Source: Parabacteroides sp. PFB2-10 (lineage in GTDB: Bacteria > Bacteroidota > Bacteroidia > Bacteroidales > Tannerellaceae). From it: DNA of 64,000 nt. Each line of letters opens with the position of its first letter. Positions within the stretch are counted from its first letter, which is position 1. The notes beneath the pieces were generated by a model that was not told the DNA's origin, searched no databases, and saw only the letters and a list, made by a program, of their open reading frames with translations. Below, piece after piece: positions 16,641 to 25,543 of the stretch. Location of the stretch: the NCBI RefSeq assembly GCF_029893085.1, contig NZ_JARXWI010000009.1:1-64000 (forward strand), given 5' to 3'. The translations under genes and the position numbers were made by a program.

Positions 16641-16895
16641 ATGGCAAACGCAGAATTAATTGCAAAAATAAACGAGAGACTGGCAGACGAATTTGAAATC
16701 GATATCGAACGGATACAACCGGACGCGCTCATGATGCAGACCCTGGAGCTCGACAGCCTGGATCTGGTCGATATGGTGGTGCTTGTAGAACAAGACTTCG
16801 GGTTCGTATTGAAGGCACAGGACTTCGTTGGCATACAAACATTCCAGGATTTTTATGATTTTATCGACGCAAGGGTGAATGGCGCAAACGAATGA
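16641..16895 (+). CDS. Acyl carrier protein, first
   Basis: An 84-residue ACP. The phosphopantetheine serine is Ser39 in LELDSLDLVDMV, and the acidic helix 2 follows. It carries the polyene chain between the cluster enzymes. A 4'-phosphopantetheinyl transferase that could activate it is encoded at 36888-37508. Its 3' end overlaps the acyltransferase gene by 17 bp. Confidence 0.9.
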   Translation: MANAELIAKINERLADEFEIDIERIQPDALMMQTLELDSLDLVDMVVLVEQDFGFVLKAQDFVGIQTFQDFYDFIDARVNGANE

Positions 16896-17784
16896 AAGCG
16901 AATGGAAAGGGAAAACCCGGGGAGGCTCCTTTGGGTATCGCTTTTTTATTCTCTTGATCAAAGGGCTGGGAATACGAGCCGCTTATGGCTTTCTTTGTCT
17001 GGTGGTCGTCTACTTCATACCGTTCGCACCCAAAGCAACGAAGGCAAGCTGGCAATATGCGCGCCGCCGCTTACATTATAACCGTTTACGTTCTATCGGT
17101 TTTCTTTTCCGCAATTACTACCGGTTCGGGCAGACATTGATCGACAAAGTTGCGATCCGCTCCGGAAAGACAAAGGATTATCACTTCGATTTCGGCACAC
17201 ATTATGATGAGTTCCTGCAACTATTGAACAGCGAGCAGGGAGTCATCCTGATCGGTGCGCACGTGGGCAACTGGGAGATTGGTGCCCCCTTCTTCGACGA
17301 TTATGGCAAACGAATGCATATCGTGATGTATGACGCGGAGTATCAAAAGATCAAAGAGATACTGGAACAGAACATGGAGGGTGGCGGTTACCAAGTGATT
17401 CCGGTCAATGAAGACAACCTGACGCATGTGTTTCGCATCAGTGACGCGCTCAACCGGAAAGAATATGTCTGCTTTCAGGGCGACCGGTTCACTCAAGGGG
17501 CGCAAACCCTGCAGGCTCCTTTCCTGGGCACAAACGCCTCTTTCCCTGCCGGTCCTTACCTATTGGCCTCCCGACTGCGGGTGCCCGTGGTCTTTTATTT
17601 CGCCCTGCGTGAAAAGGGAATGAGATATTCCTTTAACTTTGTATTGGCAGATGCGCCGCCTGCCGAAAACAAACGCGGGAAACAGGAAACGGTTTTATTA
17701 ACACAATATATCGAAGCATTGGAAGCCATACTGGAAAAACATCCCGAACAATGGTTCAATTATTACGACTTCTGGAAAGTATAA
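16879..17784 (+). CDS. LpxL-like lysophospholipid/lipid A-type acyltransferase
   Basis: A 301-residue inner-membrane acyltransferase of the HtrB/LpxL family. An N-terminal hydrophobic segment (about 15-50) anchors it. GAHVGNWEIG near residue 123 supplies the HxxxxE-type catalytic motif, and QGDRFTQGAQTLQAPFLG matches the family's second block. In aryl-polyene clusters this enzyme is thought to attach the polyene to a lipid. That role is inferred from context. The start overlaps the ACP gene. Confidence 0.85.
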   Translation: MAQTNESEWKGKTRGGSFGYRFFILLIKGLGIRAAYGFLCLVVVYFIPFAPKATKASWQYARRRLHYNRLRSIGFLFRNYYRFGQTLIDKVAIRSGKTKDYHFDFGTHYDEFLQLLNSEQGVILIGAHVGNWEIGAPFFDDYGKRMHIVMYDAEYQKIKEILEQNMEGGGYQVIPVNEDNLTHVFRISDALNRKEYVCFQGDRFTQGAQTLQAPFLGTNASFPAGPYLLASRLRVPVVFYFALREKGMRYSFNFVLADAPPAENKRGKQETVLLTQYIEALEAILEKHPEQWFNYYDFWKV

Positions 17785-17797
17785 ACAAACGAAATAT

Positions 17798-18889
17798 ATG
17801 AAACTATCGTCTCCCCAAAAGGAAATATATAGTAAAGACCGGTTCACGGCAGCCGAAGCGCAACGGCTTGCGCAGGAGATTGCCTTCGGCCCGGTTGTCT
17901 TTCAGGTATCGCGCCTGATGCGTTCTTTCGGCATCTTCGAGATGTTGCGGAATGCCTCCGACGGATTAAGCCTGGAGGAGATTACGGAGAAAACTCGACT
18001 TTCGCGTTATGCCGTGCAGGTATTATTGGAATCCTCGCTTACCATCGGAACGATCCTGTTGAAAGAGGAGCGTTTCCATTTGGGCAAAGCCGGTTGGTTC
18101 CTGCTCACCGATGAGATGGCACGCGTGAATATGGACTTCAATCAGGATGTCAATTACCTCGGACTCTTCCACCTGGAGGAGGCGTTGCAGGAAGGAAAAC
18201 CGGCGGGGCTACAGGTATTCGGCGAATGGCCGACGATCTATGAAGGACTGTCGCGCCTGCCCGAACAGGTACAAAAGAGCTGGTTTGCCTTCGATCATTT
18301 CTATTCGGACAACTCGTTCCAGCAGGCGTTGGAGATTGTCTTCTCGCGTCCGACGCGCACCCTGCTCGATGTCGGTGGCAATACCGGACGATGGGCGATG
18401 CAATGCGTGGCCTATTCACCCGATGTGAAGGTGACCATTATGGATCTTCCGCAACAGTTGGAGATGATGCGTGAAGCGACCAACCGGCAGGAAGGGGCAG
18501 ACCGTGTCGGAGGATTCCCGGCCAATCTATTGGATCCGGCGCAGGTATTTCCCCAAGGCTTTGATGCTATCTGGATGAGCCAGTTCCTCGATTGCTTCGC
18601 TGAAGAAGAGGTATTAAGCATTCTTTCCCGGGCTGCTGTTTCAATGGAAGCCGATAGTCGTCTTTATATTATGGAAACGTTCTGGGACAGACAGAAGTTC
18701 GAAACGGCCTCCTATTGCCTGGCGCAGACCAGTCTCTATTTTACAGCATTGGCAAACGGCAACAGCAAGATGTATTACTCCGCCGATATGGAGCGGTTGG
18801 TAGCCGAAGCCGGACTGGAAGTCGAACAAATGCACGACGGACTGGGCTTGGGGCATACGATTATGCAATGCAAAAAGAAGAGAAATTAA
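17798..18889 (+). CDS. SAM-dependent O-methyltransferase-like protein
   Basis: A 363-residue protein with an N-terminal winged-helix dimerisation region (about 20-110) and a C-terminal SAM-binding domain starting with TLLDVGGNTGRWAMQ near residue 188. VTIMDLPQQLEMM and IWMSQFLDCF follow as in small-molecule O-methyltransferases. In flexirubin and aryl-polyene pathways such an enzyme methylates the aryl head group. The exact position methylated is unknown. Confidence 0.82.
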   Translation: MKLSSPQKEIYSKDRFTAAEAQRLAQEIAFGPVVFQVSRLMRSFGIFEMLRNASDGLSLEEITEKTRLSRYAVQVLLESSLTIGTILLKEERFHLGKAGWFLLTDEMARVNMDFNQDVNYLGLFHLEEALQEGKPAGLQVFGEWPTIYEGLSRLPEQVQKSWFAFDHFYSDNSFQQALEIVFSRPTRTLLDVGGNTGRWAMQCVAYSPDVKVTIMDLPQQLEMMREATNRQEGADRVGGFPANLLDPAQVFPQGFDAIWMSQFLDCFAEEEVLSILSRAAVSMEADSRLYIMETFWDRQKFETASYCLAQTSLYFTALANGNSKMYYSADMERLVAEAGLEVEQMHDGLGLGHTIMQCKKKRN

Positions 18890-18892
18890 GAT

Positions 18893-19336
18893 ATGAAACG
18901 ACATAAAAAACAGGAACCGGCATTGATCCATCGCACGACTATACGCGTACGCTTCAGCGAAGTGGACGCGATGAACGTGGTCTGGCATGGCTCGTATGTG
19001 CGCTACCTGGAAGATGGACGGGAAGCTTTCGGCAGGGAGTACGCAATCGGTTACTTCGATATTATGAAAGAGGGCTATGTAGTTCCGATCGTCGACCTGA
19101 ACGTGCAATACAAACATTCCGTATTATACGGGGAGACGATCACCATCGAGACGCGCTATATTCCAAGCTCCGCGGCAAAGATACTCTTTGAATACATCAT
19201 TTATAAGGAAGACGGACAAACGATTGCCGCTACGGGAAGCAGTGCCCAGGTGTTTGTCTCACGCGAAACCAATCAACTGGAACTGAACACCCCGGCTTTT
19301 TATAAGGCCTGGAAAGAGAAATGGAACATCGGGTAA
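18893..19336 (+). CDS. Hotdog-fold acyl-CoA/ACP thioesterase (4HBT family)
   Basis: A 147-residue single hotdog domain. VRFSEVDAMNVVWHGSYVRY carries the 4HBT active-site aspartate and Trp/His region near residues 22-41. It probably releases or proofreads acyl-ACP intermediates. A dehydratase role, which other hotdog proteins play in aryl-polyene clusters, is less likely from the motif. The 3' end overlaps the next ketosynthase by 16 bp. Confidence 0.84.
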   Translation: MKRHKKQEPALIHRTTIRVRFSEVDAMNVVWHGSYVRYLEDGREAFGREYAIGYFDIMKEGYVVPIVDLNVQYKHSVLYGETITIETRYIPSSAAKILFEYIIYKEDGQTIAATGSSAQVFVSRETNQLELNTPAFYKAWKEKWNIG

Positions 19337-21072
19337 AGACATACCTCACGGCAGATACCATCCTGAGTGCCTTGGGCTTTTCTACGGAGGAAAACCTGGA
19401 AGCCGTGCGTGCCTACCGGACGGGACTGGGGCTGATCAACGACACGACGATATACGACCAGCCGTTTATCGGAGCAAAGATAGACCGGAAACGCCTGCAA
19501 GAGCAAATCGAAGAAGCCGGATTAGATTCCTATACGACGCTGGAACAATTGTTTCTTTTGGCCATCTCCCAGGTGATATACCAAAGCGGTATAGACCCAG
19601 CGGATCCGGACTGCCTACTGATCCTCTCTACAACGAAAGGAAATATCAACTGCCTTGAAGCGGAAGGACTGGCGGAAGAGGCCTATCTATCTGTGATGGC
19701 GGAGCGGATTGCCAATTATTTCCGAATGACGCATACCCCATTGGTCCTATCTACCGCTTGTATATCGGGCGTATCCTCGCTGATTGTGGCTTCGCGTCTG
19801 ATCCGAAATGGCAACTACAAACATATTATCGTAGCCGGAGGCGATCTATTGACCCGCTTTGTCGCAACGGGTTTCCAGTCGTTTAAGTCGGTAAGCCCGG
19901 CTGTTTGTCTCCCTTACGACGAGCGACGCGACGGCCTCTCGCTCGGAGAAGCTTGTGCGGCATTGCTCGTTACCTCCGATCGTTCCCGCGTAAAAGAAGC
20001 TATCCCCATCCTATTAAAAGGAGGCGGCATCAGCAATGATGCCAATCATATCTCCGGACCTTCGCGCACCGGCGACGGACTCCATCTGGCTATGGAACAG
20101 GCGTTGCGTGAAAGCCATCTGGAAGCGAATGAGATCTCTATGGTGAATGCCCATGGCACGGCAACACCCTATAATGACGAAATGGAGTCGAAGGCGATTC
20201 ACCTCAGCCATCTCGACCACATCCCCCTGAACAGCCTGAAACCCTATTGGGGACATACCTTGGGTGCCTCGGGCATTTTGGAAACGATAGCCTGTATGTA
20301 TCAGTTGCGCGAAGGGGAAGTATACGGCACATTGGGGTACGAATCGACCAATGTATCTTATCCTTTGCAGGTCAGCGCCCAACACCAGACGGTTGCTTCC
20401 ATGCGACATTGTCTGAAAACAGCCTCCGGCTTCGGAGGCTCCAACGCGGCGCTTGTACTTTCTGTTGCCGAAGAAACAGAAGATACCGACGGCCTTGTCC
20501 CGATAGAGACGGAAGTGATCAGAAATTGCCTTATCCGTCAAGGTAAGATTTGGGTAGACAACCAATTGCGCTTTTCGATAGACGAGGGCGACGATTTCCC
20601 AACATTTATCCGGAAGGCCTACAAAGATTTAGCCCTGGACGATCGGAAATTCTACAAAATGGACGACCTCTGCAAACTGGGATATATAGCTACTGCCTAC
20701 TTACTGGAAGGCAAAGAGATCTCCGACCAGTATCAACCGGAAGAGATCGGCCTTATCCTGTCGAACAAAGCCGCCTCGTTAGATACCGACCTGAAGCATC
20801 AACAGGAGATCGACAGCAAAGGAGATGCGGGAGCCAGCCCGGCCATTTTTGTGTACACCCTGCCCAATGTCGTCATGGGAGAATTGGCTATTCGTTATAA
20901 AATAAAGGGAGAAAACACTTTCTTTGTATCCGGAAACGACCCGGAAGCCTTCCTGCGCCACTACGCGAGCCTGGCGATGCAAAGCCAACAGATGCGAGCC
21001 TGCGTTACGGGATGGTGCGAACTATTGGGCTCAGCCTACGAAGCTCGCTTTGAATGGATAGAACGTAAATAA
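19321..21072 (+). CDS. Beta-ketoacyl-ACP synthase with extra C-terminal thiolase-like domain
   Basis: A 583-residue protein. Residues 1-400 form an active-looking ketosynthase with Cys147 in LSTACISGVSS, His278 in VNAHGTATPYND and His312 in YWGHTLGASG. About 175 further residues follow, including KFYKMDDLCKLGYIA and FVYTLPNVVMGELAIRYK. This tail resembles short condensing-enzyme-like proteins that I recall as separate genes in other Bacteroidetes clusters, so it is probably a fusion. The tail has no recognisable Cys-His-His triad and may bind the chain or a partner. Confidence 0.85.
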   Translation: MEHRVKTYLTADTILSALGFSTEENLEAVRAYRTGLGLINDTTIYDQPFIGAKIDRKRLQEQIEEAGLDSYTTLEQLFLLAISQVIYQSGIDPADPDCLLILSTTKGNINCLEAEGLAEEAYLSVMAERIANYFRMTHTPLVLSTACISGVSSLIVASRLIRNGNYKHIIVAGGDLLTRFVATGFQSFKSVSPAVCLPYDERRDGLSLGEACAALLVTSDRSRVKEAIPILLKGGGISNDANHISGPSRTGDGLHLAMEQALRESHLEANEISMVNAHGTATPYNDEMESKAIHLSHLDHIPLNSLKPYWGHTLGASGILETIACMYQLREGEVYGTLGYESTNVSYPLQVSAQHQTVASMRHCLKTASGFGGSNAALVLSVAEETEDTDGLVPIETEVIRNCLIRQGKIWVDNQLRFSIDEGDDFPTFIRKAYKDLALDDRKFYKMDDLCKLGYIATAYLLEGKEISDQYQPEEIGLILSNKAASLDTDLKHQQEIDSKGDAGASPAIFVYTLPNVVMGELAIRYKIKGENTFFVSGNDPEAFLRHYASLAMQSQQMRACVTGWCELLGSAYEARFEWIERK

Positions 21073-21081
21073 GTAAAACAT

Positions 21082-21342
21082 ATGGAACAATTAAAACAAG
21101 AACTCAAAGAAGCATTGATCGACACCTTGAACCTGGAGGATATGACTCCGCAGGAGATCGATGATGCTGCGCCACTATTCGGAGACGAGGGCTTAGGACT
21201 CGACTCCATCGATGCCCTGGAGATCATTCTGATCCTGGAGCGCAACTACGGAATCCGTATCGAAAAGCCATCGGAAGGCAAAGAAATCTTCTATTCGGTC
21301 GACACCCTGGCTCAATTCATCACGGCTAACCGCACGAAATGA
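21082..21342 (+). CDS. Acyl carrier protein, second
   Basis: An 86-residue ACP with the phosphopantetheine site Ser42 in GLGLDSIDALEI. The preceding DAAPLFGDEGLGLDS run is typical of carriers working with type II polyketide or polyene systems. It overlaps the following ketosynthase gene by 4 bp, which suggests the two are made together. Two different ACPs in one cluster imply separate roles, for example starter loading and elongation. Confidence 0.9.
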   Translation: MEQLKQELKEALIDTLNLEDMTPQEIDDAAPLFGDEGLGLDSIDALEIILILERNYGIRIEKPSEGKEIFYSVDTLAQFITANRTK

Positions 21343-22529
21343 AAGTCTTTATCACAGGAATAGGCGCTATTTCCGGCATCGGACAAGGGCTTGAAGAGCA
21401 TCTTGCCTCCTTTCGTTCCGGACAACATGGCCTGGGAAAGATCACTCTTTTCCCGACACGCCATGATGTACCTGTTTCTGAGGTAAAAGCAACAAACGAC
21501 AACCTGAAGGAGCGATTAGGTATACCGCGGCAACAAACCCTGTCGAGAACAGCTCTTTTAGGCATCACTGCCGCACAAGAGGCCTGGCAGGATGCGGCAA
21601 TTGCCACGACAAACGGTCTGCGCGTCGGGCTTATCTCAGCCAACTCCACCGGAGGCATGGATCTATCCGAGCAGTTTTATCCCCTATTTCGGGAAGACAA
21701 CAGCCGGGGGAGGCTGCGCGATGTCGCTTCGCACGATGCTGCAGACAGCACCGAACGGATTGCATCCTACTTAGGCTTGACCGGTTTTCGCACCACCATT
21801 AGTACCGCCTGTTCGTCGGCCGCCAACGCGTTGATGTTGGGAGCGCGCATGATCCGGCAGGGATTATTGGACGTAGTGATTGCCGGTGGCACAGATGCCC
21901 TCTGCAAATTCACCCTGAATGGTTTTTCCTCCCTGATGATTGTCGACCGGGAGCCCTGTCGTCCGTTTGATGCCTCACGGGCGGGTCTGAACCTGGGGGA
22001 GGGAGCCGGATATGTGGTGTTGCAATCCGAAAAGAGTCTACACAAGTCGCCCTACGCGGAGTTATGCGGTTTTGCCAACAGCAACGATGCTTACCATCAA
22101 ACCGCCTCCTCACCGGATGGAACGGGTGCCTGGCTGGCGATGAAGAACGCCTTGGAGATCGCCGGGATCGGCCCGGAAGAGGTGGACTATATCAATGCCC
22201 ATGGCACAGGCACGCCCAACAACGACGCCTCGGAAAGCCAGGCGATCTATCGTCTTTTTGGAGACAGGATCCCTCCGTTTAGCTCCACCAAAGCTTTCAC
22301 CGGCCATACCTTAGGCGCTGCCGGTGGACTGGAAGCTGTGTTTAGTGTATTGGCTATTCAGCGAGGTATCTATTACCCCAACCTGAACTTCACCACACCC
22401 ATCGAAGAGACCGGCTTGGTTCCGGTCACCACCTATAGCGAACAGAACCCCATCCGCACAGTGGTGTCCAACTCGTTTGGGTTCGGGGGCAACAATACCT
22501 CTTTAGTCTTTCGTCAGATAAACCGATAA
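21339..22529 (+). CDS. Beta-ketoacyl-ACP synthase (FabF-type), third
   Basis: A 396-residue condensing enzyme with Cys158 in ISTACSSAANALMLG, His in YINAHGTGTPNND and His in AFTGHTLGAAGG. All three catalytic residues are present. It is followed 3 bp later by a catalytically dead ketosynthase-like protein. The pair therefore resembles the KS/chain-length-factor heterodimer of type II polyketide and aryl-polyene systems. Confidence 0.9.
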   Translation: MKVFITGIGAISGIGQGLEEHLASFRSGQHGLGKITLFPTRHDVPVSEVKATNDNLKERLGIPRQQTLSRTALLGITAAQEAWQDAAIATTNGLRVGLISANSTGGMDLSEQFYPLFREDNSRGRLRDVASHDAADSTERIASYLGLTGFRTTISTACSSAANALMLGARMIRQGLLDVVIAGGTDALCKFTLNGFSSLMIVDREPCRPFDASRAGLNLGEGAGYVVLQSEKSLHKSPYAELCGFANSNDAYHQTASSPDGTGAWLAMKNALEIAGIGPEEVDYINAHGTGTPNNDASESQAIYRLFGDRIPPFSSTKAFTGHTLGAAGGLEAVFSVLAIQRGIYYPNLNFTTPIEETGLVPVTTYSEQNPIRTVVSNSFGFGGNNTSLVFRQINR

Positions 22530-22532
22530 ATT

Positions 22533-23414
22533 ATGTTTGAAAAGGCTGTCTATATCCACTCCATCGCCTCCATACACCCGTCTGTATCGGAACCGGCAGA
22601 CCGGATCCCCGGCACACGCCTGAAAGCCGAAGAGCCCGACTACAAGCAGTTGATTCCGAATGTCGGTGCGCGTCGCCGCATGAGCCGCATCATCCGGATG
22701 GGTGTCGCCGCCGCTACGCGCTGCCTGCAAGAGGCCGGAGAGGCAATGCAACCCGATGCCATCCTGACGGCTACCGGGCTGGGCTGCCTGGAAGACACGG
22801 AGAAGTTTATGAATAGCTTCTTGGATAACGATGAAGGACTGCTCGCTCCTACGGCCTTTATCCAGTCGACCTTCAACACCATAGGCGGACAAATCGCCCT
22901 GTTATTGGGGAATCATGCCTACAACAATACCTACGTGCATCGGGCCTTCTCGTTGGAAAGCGCCATCTTGGACGCGGCACTCTTATTGGCAGAAGGCAAG
23001 GCAAGCCGGGTATTGGCCGGATCGATCGACGAACTGACCGACACCTTATTCGCTATCCTGGCACGTTTCGGCTGTTGGAGAAACGCCATGGCTGGCGAGG
23101 GAGCCGCTTTCTTCCTACTCGCCGATCAACCCTCCGCCGCTTCACTGGCTCAGCTGAAGGCGATCGACATGATCTCTTCGCCGGAGAAACCCGGAGAGGC
23201 GTATCTTCATGCGTTTCTGAAACGATATCACGCAGAAGAGGCAACCATCCTCTATCCGGAGGAGTACAAACAATATTGCGGCGAATATCCTACGGCTATG
23301 GGCTTCGGACTCTGGTATGCCTGCCGACAGATACAGGAGAAAGGCCTGCCGGCTGTCCTGCTCTGTAATTCATTTCTGGACAATCATTCATTGATCCTCC
23401 TAAAACAGGTGTAA
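22533..23414 (+). CDS. Chain-length-factor-like ketosynthase homologue
   Basis: A 293-residue thiolase-fold protein lacking the catalytic cysteine. The nucleophile-elbow region reads VHRAFSLESAILDAALLL near residue 137, and no NAHGT or GHT histidine motifs are present. It ends in HSLILLKQ. Comparable proteins in aryl-polyene clusters (ApeC-like) pair with an active ketosynthase and set chain length. It directly follows the third ketosynthase, which supports that reading. It is shorter than ordinary KAS proteins. Confidence 0.78.
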   Translation: MFEKAVYIHSIASIHPSVSEPADRIPGTRLKAEEPDYKQLIPNVGARRRMSRIIRMGVAAATRCLQEAGEAMQPDAILTATGLGCLEDTEKFMNSFLDNDEGLLAPTAFIQSTFNTIGGQIALLLGNHAYNNTYVHRAFSLESAILDAALLLAEGKASRVLAGSIDELTDTLFAILARFGCWRNAMAGEGAAFFLLADQPSAASLAQLKAIDMISSPEKPGEAYLHAFLKRYHAEEATILYPEEYKQYCGEYPTAMGFGLWYACRQIQEKGLPAVLLCNSFLDNHSLILLKQV

Positions 23415-23418
23415 TAGG

Positions 23419-24108
23419 ATGGGGGCACTACTCATAGTATGTATCCTGGCGGCAGGAGGTTTCCTATTCTACGCCTCCTACAATATCGCTTCAGGCGTTT
23501 ACCTGAAAGCCTTTTGCCGGGCAAACACCCGGGAGAAGGAGGTGGCATTGACCTTCGACGACGGGCCTGATCCCGTACAGACACCCCTTGTCCTCGATCT
23601 GCTTTCACGCCATCAGGCCAAGGCCTCCTTCTTCTGCATCGGAGAGAAAGCCGTGCCATATCCGGAAATTGTCCGGCGGATGCACCATGAAGGCCACCTG
23701 ATCGGCAACCATTCGCTGCAACATAAAAACAGTTTCCCCCTCACACCCTACCGGGAGATGCTTTCCGATCTCACGCAAACCCAAGAGATTTTGGAGGGGA
23801 TCATCGAATCGCCCGTCACTTTTTTCCGCCCGCCCTTCGGGGTGACCAATCCGACCGTTGGGAAAGCTGTCCGCACATTGGGGTATACCACCATCGGCTG
23901 GAGCGTCCGTTCGCTCGACACCCGGGGAGAGCCGGTCGAGCAGATCATGAAACGAATCACAAAACAAATCCGTCCGGGCGCCGTTATACTCTTACACGAC
24001 CGCCTGCCGGATAGCGTCGAACTGTTGACGGCACTGCTTGAATACCTTCAGGCTAACGGATACAAGGTGAAACGTGTTGATGAATTAGTAAATGATTACG
24101 CCTTATGA
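23419..24108 (+). CDS. NodB-type polysaccharide deacetylase
   Basis: A 229-residue carbohydrate esterase family 4-like protein. A hydrophobic N-terminal helix (about 3-25) anchors or exports it. The NodB motifs are VALTFDDGPDP near residue 43, the metal histidines in GNHSLQHKNSF, the RPPFG loop, and AVILLHDR near the end. It deacetylates a sugar polymer, or may act on a sugar or head group linked to the polyene. It overlaps the LolA-like gene by 4 bp. Deacetylases are unusual but not unique in such clusters. Confidence 0.84.
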   Translation: MGALLIVCILAAGGFLFYASYNIASGVYLKAFCRANTREKEVALTFDDGPDPVQTPLVLDLLSRHQAKASFFCIGEKAVPYPEIVRRMHHEGHLIGNHSLQHKNSFPLTPYREMLSDLTQTQEILEGIIESPVTFFRPPFGVTNPTVGKAVRTLGYTTIGWSVRSLDTRGEPVEQIMKRITKQIRPGAVILLHDRLPDSVELLTALLEYLQANGYKVKRVDELVNDYAL

Positions 24109-24737
24109 AACAATTCTGTATAGGACTTTTCTTCCTTTTTTCCCTGCAAGCCTTCGCGCAGGAAGCGTCTACACCCCTCGTCTCCTTAGAGGCTTTTCAG
24201 GAGCGGCTGAAAGAGGCATCCGGTAAGATTCAATCCATTGAAGCCGACTTCCGTCAGGATAAATACCTCGATGTATTTGCCGAAACGATTGTTTCCAAAG
24301 GCCGCTTTGCCTACCGCAAAGAGGAGAAAATCCGCCTGGAATACACCGATCCCCTCGCCTACCTGATGGTGATCAACGGTAGCCAGCTGAAAATCCTGTC
24401 GGATGGCAAAACAAATATCGTCTCTTTAGGCACCAACCCCATGATGCAGGAGATGAAAACCCTGATTGCCGCCAGTATGATCGGTGACCTGGGTAGCCTA
24501 TCCGCCGGTTATACGACCCATTTTTCGGAAAATGCCTCCTCTTACATTGCGCGGATCGAACCCAAATCGGCCGCCACCCGTCAATATATTCGGGAGATTA
24601 CGATCACATTCAGTAAAACGGATATGTCGGTCACCACCCTGCGCCTGGCAGAAGCGGGAGAGGACTATACGGAATATCATTTTACCAACCGCCGGTATAA
24701 CACGATCAACTCAGATGAATTGTTTGCGATACCTTAG
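24105..24737 (+). CDS. LolA-like periplasmic lipoprotein carrier
   Basis: A 210-residue secreted protein with a Sec signal peptide ending after about residue 18 (LFSLQAFAQ). The body matches the LolA fold: IQSIEADFRQDKYLDVF, then SKGRFAYRKEEKIRLEY, and later YIREITITFSKTDM. In aryl-polyene clusters a LolA paralogue is thought to carry the polyene lipid across the periplasm. It is coupled to the deacetylase upstream and overlaps the lipoprotein gene downstream by 23 bp. Confidence 0.85.
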   Translation: MKQFCIGLFFLFSLQAFAQEASTPLVSLEAFQERLKEASGKIQSIEADFRQDKYLDVFAETIVSKGRFAYRKEEKIRLEYTDPLAYLMVINGSQLKILSDGKTNIVSLGTNPMMQEMKTLIAASMIGDLGSLSAGYTTHFSENASSYIARIEPKSAATRQYIREITITFSKTDMSVTTLRLAEAGEDYTEYHFTNRRYNTINSDELFAIP

Positions 24738-25332
24738 CCTTTGCCTGTTATTATTGGCCACCTCCTGTGCGCCCTCCATCATTCGGGGATTGCATAAGGA
24801 AGGAGATCGCATGATCGGAAAGGAGTTATTGATTCCCCCCTTGCAGGCCAACGGGCAATTGCAACGCTATCACATGACCTTCGACCTGGGGAAACATCAT
24901 TTCAGCGGTATATTCCTGATCAAAAAGACGGAGGAAGAGCGCCATCGAACCCTCTTCACCACCCATTTCGGACTCACGGTATTCGATTTTGAAATCAGTG
25001 GGGAAGAATTGACGGTACACCATTGTATGGAACCGCTGAATAAGCAACAATTACTGAACCTCCTACACCATGACTTCGCCCTCCTTTTGGGTTTGCATTT
25101 TGAAAAAGTGAACCCCGCCATTCTCTACCGGTCGCCTACGGATTCCACGCAGGTCTACCGCCTCACCCAAAAGCCTTCCAAAGGCTATTATCGCACCCCC
25201 TCTCCCTCCTCTCCTTTCGAAAAGATCCAAACCGGCCACGGCATCACGAAACGCACCCTGTGCACCACACCCGGATCGATCGTGATCTGCCACCGCTTCC
25301 CCAGCTTACAGATACGATTGGAAGAGATATAA
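24715..25332 (+). CDS. DUF3261-like outer-membrane lipoprotein of the polyene cluster
   Basis: A 205-residue lipoprotein. The ATG at 24715 gives a clean signal peptide MNCLRYLSLCLLLLATSC with a lipobox ending in Cys18. A longer reading frame would start inside the LolA gene and is rejected. The body has beta-rich segments such as HHFSGIFLIKK and FGLTVFDFEISGEELTVHH. Position after lolA and the length fit DUF3261, which accompanies aryl-polyene clusters and may receive the product at the outer membrane. The family assignment is from memory of clusters and moderate. Confidence 0.7.
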   Translation: MNCLRYLSLCLLLLATSCAPSIIRGLHKEGDRMIGKELLIPPLQANGQLQRYHMTFDLGKHHFSGIFLIKKTEEERHRTLFTTHFGLTVFDFEISGEELTVHHCMEPLNKQQLLNLLHHDFALLLGLHFEKVNPAILYRSPTDSTQVYRLTQKPSKGYYRTPSPSSPFEKIQTGHGITKRTLCTTPGSIVICHRFPSLQIRLEEI

Positions 25333-25348
25333 CCCACTCTTTCCGAAT

Positions 25349-25480
25349 TGACAAAATGTAAGCAAAAAGCCCATTTTGCCTTACAATATGATACGTTAAA
25401 AAATGTTTCTCCCGGGAGTTTGTCTTCAAAGTCCCGGGTTTTCGGAAAAAAAGTCCCGCGATTTTGACAAAATGATAATT
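25349..25480 (+). repeat. Dispersed CTCCCGGGAG repeat, copy 2
   Basis: Forward-oriented copy in the 211-bp gap after the aryl-polyene cluster. It starts at TGACAAAATGTAAGC, contains CTCCCGGGAG and AAGTCCCGGG, and ends at GACAAAATGATAATT. The last bases run into the -33 box of the next gene. It is inverted relative to copy 1 on the other side of the cluster. Confidence 0.9.
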
Positions 25481-25508
25481 TGGAAAGACGCAAAATAGAC
25501 TACATTTG
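25479..25508 (+). promoter_or_regulatory. Promoter of the zinc-ribbon gene
   Basis: TACATTTG at 25501-25508 is a -7 box and TTTG at 25479-25482 a -33 box, spaced by 18 bp. The -33 box is at the very edge of repeat copy 2. The start codon is 35 bp downstream. Confidence 0.65.
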
Positions 25509-25543
25509 CAAAAGAAGTAAAATCAGGAAAAGAAACAATCGCT

